In this document: positions 23,984-33,600 of the stretch, piece after piece | Layout of the letters: the number at the start of each line of letters is the position of its first letter | How positions within the stretch are numbered: the stretch's first letter is position 1 | Source of the DNA: Roseitranquillus sp963776845 | GTDB lineage: Bacteria > Pseudomonadota > Alphaproteobacteria > Rhodobacterales > Rhodobacteraceae | Assembly (NCBI GenBank): GCA_963776845.1 | Contig: CAVZOJ010000003.1 | Location: forward strand, 558,001 to 622,000 | Direction of reading: 5' to 3' | Length of the DNA stretch: 64,000 nucleotides | The notes under the pieces: generated by a model | Databases searched by the model: none | What the model was told of the DNA's origin: nothing | What the model saw: the letters and a program-made list of their open reading frames with translations, nothing else | Program-made: the position numbers and the translations under genes

Positions 23984-26900
23984 ATGCGAACGCGACGGAG
24001 GTCCGGCAGACTAGCCCTTCTTGCGGGCACGGCGCTTGCGGCGCCGCCTCTCGCCGCGGGGGACCTGCCCGTCGGCGGCAGCGTCACGCACGGCGCGGTC
24101 GGGATTGCGACTTCGGCGCCGGGGCAGATGACGATCACGCAGTCGTCCGAGAACGCGATCGTCTCCTGGCAAGGCTTCTCGATCGGCGAGGGCGCGCGCG
24201 TTGACATTCGCCAGCCCGGCAAGTCTTCGGCCATTCTGAACCGCGTGGACGGCCCCATGCCCTCGAGGATCGATGGCCGTCTCGGCGCCAATGGGCAGGT
24301 CTACCTCGTCAATCCGAACGGCGTCGCGATCGGCCCCAAGGGGGTCGTGAACGCTGGCGCGTTCGTCGCGTCGACGCTCGCGATAGACGATGACGAGTTC
24401 CTGTCGGGCAGCCGGGACTTCCGGGGTGGGGGCAGGTCCGCCGGGGTCGCGAACCACGGCACCATCGACATCGTTCCGGGCGGCTATGCGGCTCTGATCG
24501 GCGGGCGCGTCGAGAACACGGGAACGATCAACGTGCCGCTTGGCCGGATCGGGCTGGGCGCCGGCGAACTGGTGACCCTCGACTTCGCGGGCGATGGGTT
24601 CCTGACCGTTGCCTTCCCGAGCGAGGGAGAGGGCGACGATGCGCTGATCACGCACAGCGGGAAGATTTCGGCCGACGGCGGCTCGGTCGAGATCAAGGCG
24701 GCCACCGCGCGTCACGCCGCCCGCCATGCAATCAACCTCTCCGGCGTCGTGGAGGCTCGCTCCGTCAGCGGCCGCAACGGCGCGGTCGTCCTCGGCGGCG
24801 GTGCGGGCGGGCGCGTCACCGTGTCCGGCCGGCTCGATACCAGCGCTCCCGCGCGCCAGGTCGCGACGCTCGAGGTCTCTCCGGTGCCACCGCCGCGCCC
24901 GAGCTTCGGCGGTACGATCGACGTCACTGGGTCCGAGGTCATACTCGCAGGCGCGCGGGTCGAGGCGAGCGGCCCTGACGGTGGCGGAACGGTCCGTATC
25001 GGCGGCGACTACAAGGGCGGGGGCGGCCTGCCGCGCGCCCGGACGACGTCGGTCGACGCCGTCTCGCTGATCTCGGCGGACGCGCTCGACGCCGGCGACG
25101 GCGGCCGCATCATTGTCTGGTCGGATGAGAACACGTCGTTCGAGGGCACGCTGTCCGCACGTGGCGGGCCGATGGGCGGCGCCGGCGGTTTCGCCGAAGT
25201 CTCAGGCAAGCAGCGGCTGGCATTCTCGGGCGACGTCGATCTTCGCGCGCCCGCCGGAGTGCCCGGCACCTTGCTTCTCGACCCGTTCGACATCCTCATC
25301 ACCGATCAGCCTTCCCAGAACGTGTTCAGCAGTGGCGATGTCGGCACGACGACGGTGACTGGAACGGACACACCGTCGATCCTGAACGTTGACGATCTTG
25401 CGAGCCTGCTCGACGGCATCAACGTCAGCGTCTCCACCGCGGACCCGGACGGACCTGACGCGGGGAACATCACGCTTGCCGCCGATCTTTTCTGGAACAG
25501 CGGCACGACGCTTGGTCTTTTCGCCGACAACGACATCATCATAGACGCGTCGATCACGGCGGCGCCGTTCGAGGATGCCGCAGCCGGCCTCGTCCTCGAG
25601 GCGGAGAACGCCATTTTCGTCAACGCGCCGGTCAACGTGCCGACTGGGGGCATCTCCATCTTCGCCCAGAACGGGGTTGAGATCCGTGGCGCGGTCGATG
25701 CCGGGGCCGTCCCCGGCAGTTCCCTGAGCATCAGCGGCAACGGCGTCTTCTTCAACCAGCCGCTGCAGGCGGAGAGCGTGAGCGTCAGCGGTCGGCTGGT
25801 CGATATACTGGGCGAGGCCGACATCACCGCCGAGAGCGGACTCGGCGCCAACCTCACGTTGAGCGCCGCGCAGGGCATCGACGTCGCCTCGATCAACTCT
25901 GGACGCAGCAACGTCAACATCACCTCTGGTGCATCGCTGTCCTTCGACGATCTCAGCGCCGGGGAGAGTAGCGTGACGATCTCGGCCGTGGGAGGCATCG
26001 ACTACGGATCGATCGATGTGTCGCTCGGTTCGCTGTCAGTCCAGTCGGACACATCCGGCATCTCCGGGTCCAGCCTCGTGGCCGATGACGCATTCAGTGC
26101 GGCGTTCTCCGCGGAGGCCGGTAATGTCAGCCTCGGCGACATCGTTGCGCCGGGAGGAGAGGTGAGCGTCTCGGCATTGGGAAGTTTCGACTTCGGCGAT
26201 CTCGATCTGGGCATCGCCAGCCTGTCTTTGAACTCCGGCACGCTCAGCGCGACGACCGACGTGGGAAACATCACCAGCACCGGCAGTATCGTCGGAAGCA
26301 AGCTGGACGGCAACGGAGGCGGCTCGCTGAGCCTCGTCGCCGGCAACGACGGAACTCCGGGGATCGGGATCTCGCTCAATTCCATCGAGTGGAGCGACGG
26401 CCTGACGCTTCTGCTGAACGCCACGGGCGACATCAGCTACAACTCGTTCCAGGCATTCGCGGATCTCTTTGGCTCGGTCGACGTCGACATCCTTGCCGGT
26501 GGCGCGATCGACCTCGGCACCACCAATGTGTTCAACGGCGATTATCGGTTTGCGGCGCAAGATACCTTCACCGCGAGTAGTCCGCTGAATGCCAGCAGAA
26601 CACTGCTTACGGTCACGGCAGATCAGATCGTCGCTCAAGGAGATGTCTCTGCCGGCTCGGTCGACTTCGACAGCAGGAACGATGTCAGCATTGCAGGAAC
26701 CCTGTCGACGAGTGCACAGGGCCCCGGCTCGATCGACATCCAGGCGCAGAATGGCAGCATCGAGCTCGGCGGCATGAATGTCTTCGGAAATGCGATCCTC
26801 GGTGCTGGCGGCAGCGTCTCGTACGACAATCTGACGATCGACTTCGGCTCGGTGCTCATCGACGCGGTGACGGACGTCTTCATTGGCACGACAACGATGG

Positions 26901-29548
26901 AATCGAGCACCCTCGACGTCACCAGTTTCGGCGGGCTCACCGTCACCGGACCAATCGGGCCGTCTGACTTCGCGGGCGATGTGACCTTCACCAGCAACAG
27001 CATCGACATCGCGGCGCCTATCTCTGTCTTTTCTCTTACTCTCAACGCGAACGGGGCTGTCGCCGCCACCGCGCCGATCGACACCTTCGCCTTCACATTG
27101 TCGTCCGGCTTCTGGGAGCAGGTTTCGAACCCTCTGCCCGCGTTCTCGGCCGAGGCGTTCGACGTCGCGAACGCCGACCTGTTTCTCCGCACTCTTGGTG
27201 GAGATGGAACGCCCGGCAACCCCTACCTTCTTGCAGACGTCTACGGACTGCAGGGGATGATGCCAGAGAGCTCTTTTACTCTGGCGAACGACATCGATGC
27301 GGGGGAGTTGCTCGGCTTCGCCTCCCTCGGCGACGAGGAAAGGCCCTTCGTCGGAACATTCGACGGGCGCGGTCTGCAGCTTTCCAACTTCCAAAGCGGC
27401 GAGGGCCTCTTCGGCACGGTCGAGGGAGGAGCGATCAGGAACGTCGTGATCTCCTCAGCGACCGTCGACGGCTCCGGCGACGGCGGTGCCCTCGCGGCCA
27501 GAACGGGCTCCGGCACGGTCGTCGAAAACGTTCGGGTGCAAGGCAGCGAGATCGTCGCGGGCGGCAATGCCGGTGCCTTGATAGGTACTGCGAGCAACAC
27601 ACTCGTCGATCGCGTCGAGGTCGACTCGACCACGATCGAAGGCGGCCAGTCTGTCGGCGGAATCATCGGAGCGGCATCCGGCTCCACCGTATCCCGTAGC
27701 CTGATCGCCGATGACGTCACGGTGACCGGCAGCAGCGCCATATCGGTCGGCGGTTCCGTGGGTGAGCTCACCTCCTCCACGCTTTCCGGAGTGTTGTCGG
27801 CGGCCAGAGTGAATACCGTCGGTTCGGGAGAGGGCCTCAACGCTGGCGGCCTTGCCGGACGCAGCGTCGGCGGCACGATCCGGCAGTCCGCTGCCACGGG
27901 AGAGGTCAACGTTTCCGACGGCTCGACAGCGCAGCGGAATGTCGGGGGTCTCGTCGGTAGCAGCGGCGGCACGATCGAACAGTCCTATGCGACGGCGGCG
28001 GTACGCATTGCCGGCAGCGGCGACGCCGTCGCCGGCGGCCTTGTCGGAAGCGGCACCGGCAGCATCGCACAAAGCTATGCGACGGGCAGGATCGAGGTCG
28101 ATCCCAGTTTCGACGGGAATATCTTGACGGGCGGCCTGATCGCCCAGAACGACGGCCCCGCACCCGCCGCTTCGTTCTGGGACACCGAAAGCACCGGGGT
28201 GCCGACCAGCGACGGTGGCACCGGTCTCACGACTGCTCAGCTTTCGGACACGGAGGGGTTCGTGGCTCTCGCCGCGCCCTTGGGCTGGAACTTCCAGACG
28301 ACTTGGGCACCACCCAACTCTTACCCGCAGCTCTATGCGCTTGCGCCGGTGCTCTGGGCGCCGGCCGCAAACACCCAGGTCACCTACGGCACGCCGAGCT
28401 TTCCTTCTCTGGGCCAGGTGTTCGGCGGCCCGGGCATCTACGCCCTGGGACCCGCCGGCGACAGCATCGACGCGGGAAGCGTCTTCTCGACCTCATGGTC
28501 GCGTTTCGCCAACGTCGGCACCTATCTGATCGACGTGGCGGGCACCCTCACCAGCGCTCTGGGCCAGACTTACACGGTCGTCTCCGTCCCCGGGTCGATC
28601 GCCGTCGAACCCGCGCCACTGCCGATCTTCGTTCCGGATCAGCTCAAGCTTCAGGGCGAGGAGTTCACGTTCGACGCGTCCGATGCCACGATTGGACCGC
28701 TTCTCGGCAGCGATTCCATCGACGAACTCGTGTTCACGAGCGTCGGCGCGGCCTCCAGCGCCGAGCCCGGAAGTTACGACATCCTGCTGGAAACGATTCA
28801 GGGCCCCGGAATTTCAAACTACCAGCTGATCCTCGATCTAGGTGACCTAGTGGTCGAAGCTCTGTTCGGCGGTAGCGACAAGGACCCGTTCTTGGGGGGC
28901 GGCGACTTCTTCTTCGATGGCTTCGGGGGGGGCGACAGTCTCGTCGATGGCATCGCCGGCGATGATTTCGTCGTCGATGCCATATTCTCCTTCTCGGACC
29001 CGACGGATCAGATCGTGACGACATCCCTCGACACCGGGGGCGGGGGCCTCGCGGGCGAACCTGCCGGGGACGATGCAGGCTTCGTGCCGGCTGCGGCGGA
29101 CTCCGCCGGCGAGGCGATCGCCATCGCCGAGGGCACATTGACCACGCTGACCTCGCTTGGACAGACGCTCGAAACGGCGGTCGAGAGCTGCCAAGGTTCT
29201 GCGCCGGGTACCGATGCGTACCTCGACTGTCTTGGTGCTGAACTCGACAGCTATGCCGAGGCGCTCGACACGCTTTCAGTCGATCTGCCGGAACCCTTGC
29301 GGGGGGTCTCGGCCGTCATCCGGCAGGCGAGCCGGAGGATCGCGAACGCGCAGTCGATCGAAGAGGCAGCGCAGATCATCGGCGAGACTCTCGCGGTGGT
29401 GAATATCGCGATCCTTGAGGTCGCCGAGGGCACCGCGCAGGCCGCGTCCGAGGCGCCGGCGCTCGCCCGCTTGCAGGCGCAGCAGGCAAGCGCGGTCAGA
29501 ACCGCGATCGACGGCGTCAGCGAAAATCTTCGCACGATGGGAGGGTAG
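23984..29548 (+). CDS. Filamentous haemagglutinin-like two-partner-secreted exoprotein
   Basis: 1854 residues from the ATG at 23984, after GGGGG. Signal peptide ('LALLAGTALAAPPLAA'), then the TPS secretion domain (about residues 25-300) with its family marks 'QSSENAIVSWQGFSIGEG', 'ILNRVDGPMPSRIDG' and 'GQVYLVNPNGVAIGPKGVVN'. A long beta-helix follows, rich in repeated 'GNISL/DVS' strands. From about 1150 to 1390 lie GLUG-type repeats ('NVGGLVGSSGGTIEQSYATA', 'AGGLVGSGTGSIAQSYATG'), then an MBG-like domain (about 1460-1550, 'QVTYGTPSFPSLGQVFGG') and a Gly/Asp-rich linker. The last 170 residues are a helical tail. It is exported through the FhaC-type protein upstream and serves as a surface adhesin or biofilm factor in characterised relatives; here the role is inferred. 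Confidence 0.9.
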   Translation: MRTRRRSGRLALLAGTALAAPPLAAGDLPVGGSVTHGAVGIATSAPGQMTITQSSENAIVSWQGFSIGEGARVDIRQPGKSSAILNRVDGPMPSRIDGRLGANGQVYLVNPNGVAIGPKGVVNAGAFVASTLAIDDDEFLSGSRDFRGGGRSAGVANHGTIDIVPGGYAALIGGRVENTGTINVPLGRIGLGAGELVTLDFAGDGFLTVAFPSEGEGDDALITHSGKISADGGSVEIKAATARHAARHAINLSGVVEARSVSGRNGAVVLGGGAGGRVTVSGRLDTSAPARQVATLEVSPVPPPRPSFGGTIDVTGSEVILAGARVEASGPDGGGTVRIGGDYKGGGGLPRARTTSVDAVSLISADALDAGDGGRIIVWSDENTSFEGTLSARGGPMGGAGGFAEVSGKQRLAFSGDVDLRAPAGVPGTLLLDPFDILITDQPSQNVFSSGDVGTTTVTGTDTPSILNVDDLASLLDGINVSVSTADPDGPDAGNITLAADLFWNSGTTLGLFADNDIIIDASITAAPFEDAAAGLVLEAENAIFVNAPVNVPTGGISIFAQNGVEIRGAVDAGAVPGSSLSISGNGVFFNQPLQAESVSVSGRLVDILGEADITAESGLGANLTLSAAQGIDVASINSGRSNVNITSGASLSFDDLSAGESSVTISAVGGIDYGSIDVSLGSLSVQSDTSGISGSSLVADDAFSAAFSAEAGNVSLGDIVAPGGEVSVSALGSFDFGDLDLGIASLSLNSGTLSATTDVGNITSTGSIVGSKLDGNGGGSLSLVAGNDGTPGIGISLNSIEWSDGLTLLLNATGDISYNSFQAFADLFGSVDVDILAGGAIDLGTTNVFNGDYRFAAQDTFTASSPLNASRTLLTVTADQIVAQGDVSAGSVDFDSRNDVSIAGTLSTSAQGPGSIDIQAQNGSIELGGMNVFGNAILGAGGSVSYDNLTIDFGSVLIDAVTDVFIGTTTMESSTLDVTSFGGLTVTGPIGPSDFAGDVTFTSNSIDIAAPISVFSLTLNANGAVAATAPIDTFAFTLSSGFWEQVSNPLPAFSAEAFDVANADLFLRTLGGDGTPGNPYLLADVYGLQGMMPESSFTLANDIDAGELLGFASLGDEERPFVGTFDGRGLQLSNFQSGEGLFGTVEGGAIRNVVISSATVDGSGDGGALAARTGSGTVVENVRVQGSEIVAGGNAGALIGTASNTLVDRVEVDSTTIEGGQSVGGIIGAASGSTVSRSLIADDVTVTGSSAISVGGSVGELTSSTLSGVLSAARVNTVGSGEGLNAGGLAGRSVGGTIRQSAATGEVNVSDGSTAQRNVGGLVGSSGGTIEQSYATAAVRIAGSGDAVAGGLVGSGTGSIAQSYATGRIEVDPSFDGNILTGGLIAQNDGPAPAASFWDTESTGVPTSDGGTGLTTAQLSDTEGFVALAAPLGWNFQTTWAPPNSYPQLYALAPVLWAPAANTQVTYGTPSFPSLGQVFGGPGIYALGPAGDSIDAGSVFSTSWSRFANVGTYLIDVAGTLTSALGQTYTVVSVPGSIAVEPAPLPIFVPDQLKLQGEEFTFDASDATIGPLLGSDSIDELVFTSVGAASSAEPGSYDILLETIQGPGISNYQLILDLGDLVVEALFGGSDKDPFLGGGDFFFDGFGGGDSLVDGIAGDDFVVDAIFSFSDPTDQIVTTSLDTGGGGLAGEPAGDDAGFVPAAADSAGEAIAIAEGTLTTLTSLGQTLETAVESCQGSAPGTDAYLDCLGAELDSYAEALDTLSVDLPEPLRGVSAVIRQASRRIANAQSIEEAAQIIGETLAVVNIAILEVAEGTAQAASEAPALARLQAQQASAVRTAIDGVSENLRTMGG

Positions 29549-29585
29549 GGCGCGACAGAGCGCGCCACCCGGCAGGGAGGGGACG

Positions 29586-29984
29586 ATGCGAGCTTTCACG
29601 ATGGACGACCTTCGCGGCGCATTTGCGGCGCTGAGAGGCCGAGCGAAGCGCGTCGTCGTGGCCGGATGTCTGGCGGCGCTCCCGCTCTCCGTCGCGGCGC
29701 AGGAGGAACCGCCCGAGGGCTGCTTCTGCCTCGCCGAAGCAGGTCGGACGTTGCCGCAGATCATCCGCGGCTGCACGCGCGAGAAGTTTCCAGGGCGCTT
29801 CTTCTGGACTGCCGTCTGCCGCTCGATCGACGAAAACGGAGACGAGATCGTCAACGATCCCATCATGATAACCGAGGACTGGACGGTGCTGCCGATGGGC
29901 GACGCCGACTGTCCCGTCTGCGAGCCCGAGCGGCGACAGGGCCCGCTGGTTCCGCGCGGAGAGGGCGGCGAGGAGAGCGAGTGA
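29586..29984 (+). CDS. Small secreted Cys-containing protein of the haemagglutinin locus
   Basis: 132 residues from the ATG at 29586, with GGGAGGGGACG just upstream. An N-terminal charged stretch precedes a signal peptide ('VVVAGCLAALPLSVAAQ'). The mature part has six Cys ('GCFCLAEAG', 'IRGCTREKF', 'AVCRSID', 'ADCPVCEPE'), suggesting disulfides in the periplasm or outside. I do not recognise a family. It starts 37 bp after the haemagglutinin gene and its stop overlaps the next start, so it belongs to the operon. Confidence 0.7.
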   Translation: MRAFTMDDLRGAFAALRGRAKRVVVAGCLAALPLSVAAQEEPPEGCFCLAEAGRTLPQIIRGCTREKFPGRFFWTAVCRSIDENGDEIVNDPIMITEDWTVLPMGDADCPVCEPERRQGPLVPRGEGGEESE

Positions 29985-30601
29985 GCGCGAAGCCTCCGTC
30001 GCTCAGCGAGGTGATCGGGGCTGCCGCGTTCGCGATCAGCCTGATCACGGGGTGGTTCTACCTCGCCGGATGGGTCTACGCCTATTCCTACTTCGACGCG
30101 TTCCGCATCCCGCTGCTGCTGGCGCAGATCCCGCGGGAGCACATCTTCGTCTATGGTGGCCTGACGATCTGGAAGAACCCGAGCTCTGCGGCCGGCATCT
30201 TGCTGCTGGCGGTGATCATCTCGGTTCTCTGCATAAGATACAGGGTGGCGCTGGGCCGAAGCTGGCTCGCGGCGATCGTCATCGGCTGCGTCATCGCCCT
30301 CTTCGCGCTGGCGATGGTGACCGGCTTTCACACCTCGTCGCGTGACGTCGCTGCGCAACGGTCGAACGACTACTTCGCCTACCCGCGCGTCCTCGTGGAA
30401 TTCCGCAGCGAGGATCTCGAATCCGAAGCACGGGAGGGAGTGGTGGAGGGCTGCGCGAGGCTGGTGCTCGCCACGTCCGACCGCCTGTTCCTCATCGTGC
30501 CGAGGCGCAGCGTGCCGGCCCTTCAGTTGAGCACCATCGTCCTGCCGCAGGGCGACATCGCCGCAATCACCATCTCGGGCCTCTACACGAGCTGCACGTA
30601 G
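29981..30601 (+). CDS. Membrane protein of the haemagglutinin locus, unknown function
   Basis: 206 residues from a GTG that overlaps the previous stop by 4 bp (GTGA). Three N-terminal membrane helices ('VIGAAAFAISLITGWFYLAGW', 'AAGILLLAVIISVLC', 'SWLAAIVIGCVIALFALAMV', each approximate) precede a soluble C-terminal part of about 90 residues with beta character ('ARLVLATSDRLFLIVPRRSV'). No family recognised. Translational coupling ties it to the secretion locus. Confidence 0.7.
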   Translation: MSAKPPSLSEVIGAAAFAISLITGWFYLAGWVYAYSYFDAFRIPLLLAQIPREHIFVYGGLTIWKNPSSAAGILLLAVIISVLCIRYRVALGRSWLAAIVIGCVIALFALAMVTGFHTSSRDVAAQRSNDYFAYPRVLVEFRSEDLESEAREGVVEGCARLVLATSDRLFLIVPRRSVPALQLSTIVLPQGDIAAITISGLYTSCT

Positions 30602-30686
30602 AGGTGACAGACGGTCGCTGCTCGGGCGGTGACCGATCGTCAGCGGTTGTGCTACCGTAACCGAATTTCCACTGGAGGATTGCTGG

Positions 30687-33600
30687 ATGCGGTCACGACT
30701 CTTGGACTTGTGGTTCGGGATGTGGCTGTGCGTCTCCTGCGCTCTCGTTCCTGTCGCTGTCGCGGGCCAGACGGGTGATGAGCTGACCGACACGTATACG
30801 GCCGCGCTCGCGAGTTATCGCGCCGGAGAGTTCAACGAAGCCGCGGATGGTTTCGAGGCGGCGACGCGGCTCGCGGAAGAAAAGCTGGGGCCAGAACATC
30901 CCGACACGATCCGGATCATGAACAATCTGGTCGCCATCCTTCGCAGCCTTGGCCAGACGGAGCGTGCGATCGGGTTCGCCGACGTCGCGCTCGAGCGGAG
31001 CCGGGCAGCGTTCGGCGACGGCGATCCCGTGACGCTGATCGCGATGCACAACAGGGCGTCGCTCTTCCAGGCGCAGGGGCGGTTCGACGACGCCCAGTCG
31101 CTCTACGAGAGCGCCCTGACGGGCCGTCGGGAGGCGCTGGGCGCCGGCGCCGGCCCGACGCTGCAGACGATGACCAACCTCGCACAGCTCTACGCGCAGA
31201 CCGGACGCTTCGACGAGGCGAAGGCGCTCTTCCTCGAGACGCTTGAGCTCGCGGGAGAACTCGCCGACGCGGACGTCGCGGAGGTTCGCGCCGCGATTGC
31301 AGCGATGAACAATCTGGGCGAGGCCTACCGCTCTCGTGGCCGCTACGACGATGCCGAGGTAATCCTGCAGCAGGCGTTCTCCCTTGCCCGCCAGACCTTC
31401 GAAGAGCACGACGAACTCGCGACGACGACGGCGATGAACCTTGCCCTCGTCCTTGAGACACGGGCGCGCTACGAGCAGGCCGAGGCGATCTACGCCACCG
31501 TACTGCGGGCGCGCCGGAGCACGCTGGGCGAGACCAGCCCCGCGGTCGCCAGCGTCCTCAACAGCCTCGGGGTCCTCTACCAGGCGCAGGGCCGCTTCGA
31601 CGAGGCGCAGGATCACCTCGAGCAGGCATTCGCCATAAGCGAGGCGCAGCTCGGGCCCGACGCGGGACTGACACTTTCGATCATCTTCAACCAGGCGCAG
31701 CTCGATATCGCGCTTGGACAGTTCGATGGCGCCGAGGAAAAGCTCCGCCGCGTCGTTGATGCCCGCTCCACCGCGGCGGGCCAGGCCGATGCCGCCTCGA
31801 TCGCGGCGCTGAACGGCCTCGTCGCGTTCCTGATCGACGCCGGCCGCTACTCCGAAGCGGAGCCTTTGTCGGAACGCGCCTTCGACATGAGCGACGAGGC
31901 GCTGGGGCAAGAGCATCCCGATGCACTCGCGGCTCTCATGAACCTCGCGGCGCTGAGGCAGGCGCAGCGCCGCGACAAAGGCGCCGAGCGGCTCTTTTCG
32001 AGAGCGCTCGATCTGCGGCGGCAGGTCTTCGGAGAAAATCACCCGGAGAGCTTGGCCGCAGCCACCGGTTTGGCCGGCGTCTACATGGCGCAGGGTCGCT
32101 TCGCCGAGGCGGAGCCGCTCTACGAGCTGGCGGCCGAGCAGGCGGCGGCGGTCTTGGGCGAGGGGCATCCGAGGACGGTCCAGTACTTCAGCAACCTCGC
32201 GGGTCTTCGCGCCGAGCAAAGTCGTTTTGAGGAGGCCGCGGACCTTTATTCTCGCGCTCGCGAGGCGGGACGCCTCGTCCTTGGATCGATGCATCCGGCC
32301 GTCCTGACGATCATGAACAACCAAGCGCTCCTGATGATGCAGCAGGGCCGCCTGGCGGAGGCCGAGCCCCTGTTTGGGCAAGTGCTGGACCTGCGGCGCA
32401 TGGTCTTGGGCGAGGATCACCCGGCTGTCCTGACGACGATGAACGGTCGAGGGCTGCTCTACGTCCAGCTTGGCAACTTCGCCGCGGCCGAGGTCGAGCT
32501 CCAGCACACGCTGACGAGGCGCAGAGATTTGCTCGGCGAGACCCATCCCGACACACTCGCGACGCTCAACAACATGGCGTACCTGTCGGAATCGCAGGGA
32601 CGATACGGCAAGGCCGAACTGGAATACGACCGCGCGCTCGAACTCCGGCTGGCGACGCTGGGAGAGAAGCACCCCGATACGATCGAGTCCTACAACAACA
32701 AGGGTGCCGTCTTTTCCCGCCAGGGGCGCCTTGCGGCGGCGGAGCCGCAGTATCGTCGCGCCCTAATCCTCAGCCGTGAAGTTCTGGGTCGCGACAACGC
32801 GCTGACTCTCACGACGCTGAACAATCTTGCCTACGTCTACAGTCTGCAAGCCAAGTTCGCCGAGGCGGAGAGCCACTACGAGACAGCTCTGGAGCGGCGC
32901 ACGCGCGTGCTCGGGGAATCTCATCCCGACACATTGGCCAGCCTCAACAATCTGGCAGCTCTACACGAGCGGCAGGGACTTTACGATCTGGCCGAGGCGG
33001 GTTTCGGTCAGGCCTTGGCGAAGAGCAGCGAGACGCTCGGAGAGCGGCATCCGCAGACCCTCGCGGTGCTCGCCAACCTTGCGGCACTGAAGACCCGGAT
33101 GGGCAAGTACGAGGAGGGAGAGGCGCTGTTCCGGACGGCGCTGCGCGACGCGCAAGCGGTCTATCGCGGCGGCAACCACCCCGAGAGCCTTGGCATCCAG
33201 CTGCACTACGCGTCGAACCTCGCGGCTCAGGGCCGGCCTGCCGACGCCGCCCAGGCACTCGCGCGGATGGAACGGCCGCTGCTCGAGTGGATCGGCGTGG
33301 AGTTCTACGAGACCGAGCGCACGTCCGTCGTCCGCGGCCTCGTCGCATCGCAGCGTGCCTATCTCGACTGGGCGCTCAGCCTCGCGATCCAGTTCCCCGA
33401 GGATCGCGATGCGCAGGAGGTCGCCGCATCGGCGATCCTGCGGTTCAAGAGCCTGCAGGCCGAGGAGGAGGCGGTCATCGGGCGGCTCGCCCGCACCGGC
33501 CGCGACGGTGAGATCGGGGTTGTCGCTGCCGAGATCCGGGAGCTGAACAACCGGCTCTCGCAGGCCTACCACAACAATGCGAAGCCGGCCGAGGTAGCGG

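Noticed and set aside
26036..27394. A 452-residue minus-strand frame opposite the haemagglutinin gene
   Set aside because: Shadow of the repetitive beta-helix coding sequence.
30693..32672. A 659-residue minus-strand frame opposite the TPR-CHAT gene
   Set aside because: Antisense shadow of the TPR repeats; no start signal and no family resemblance.
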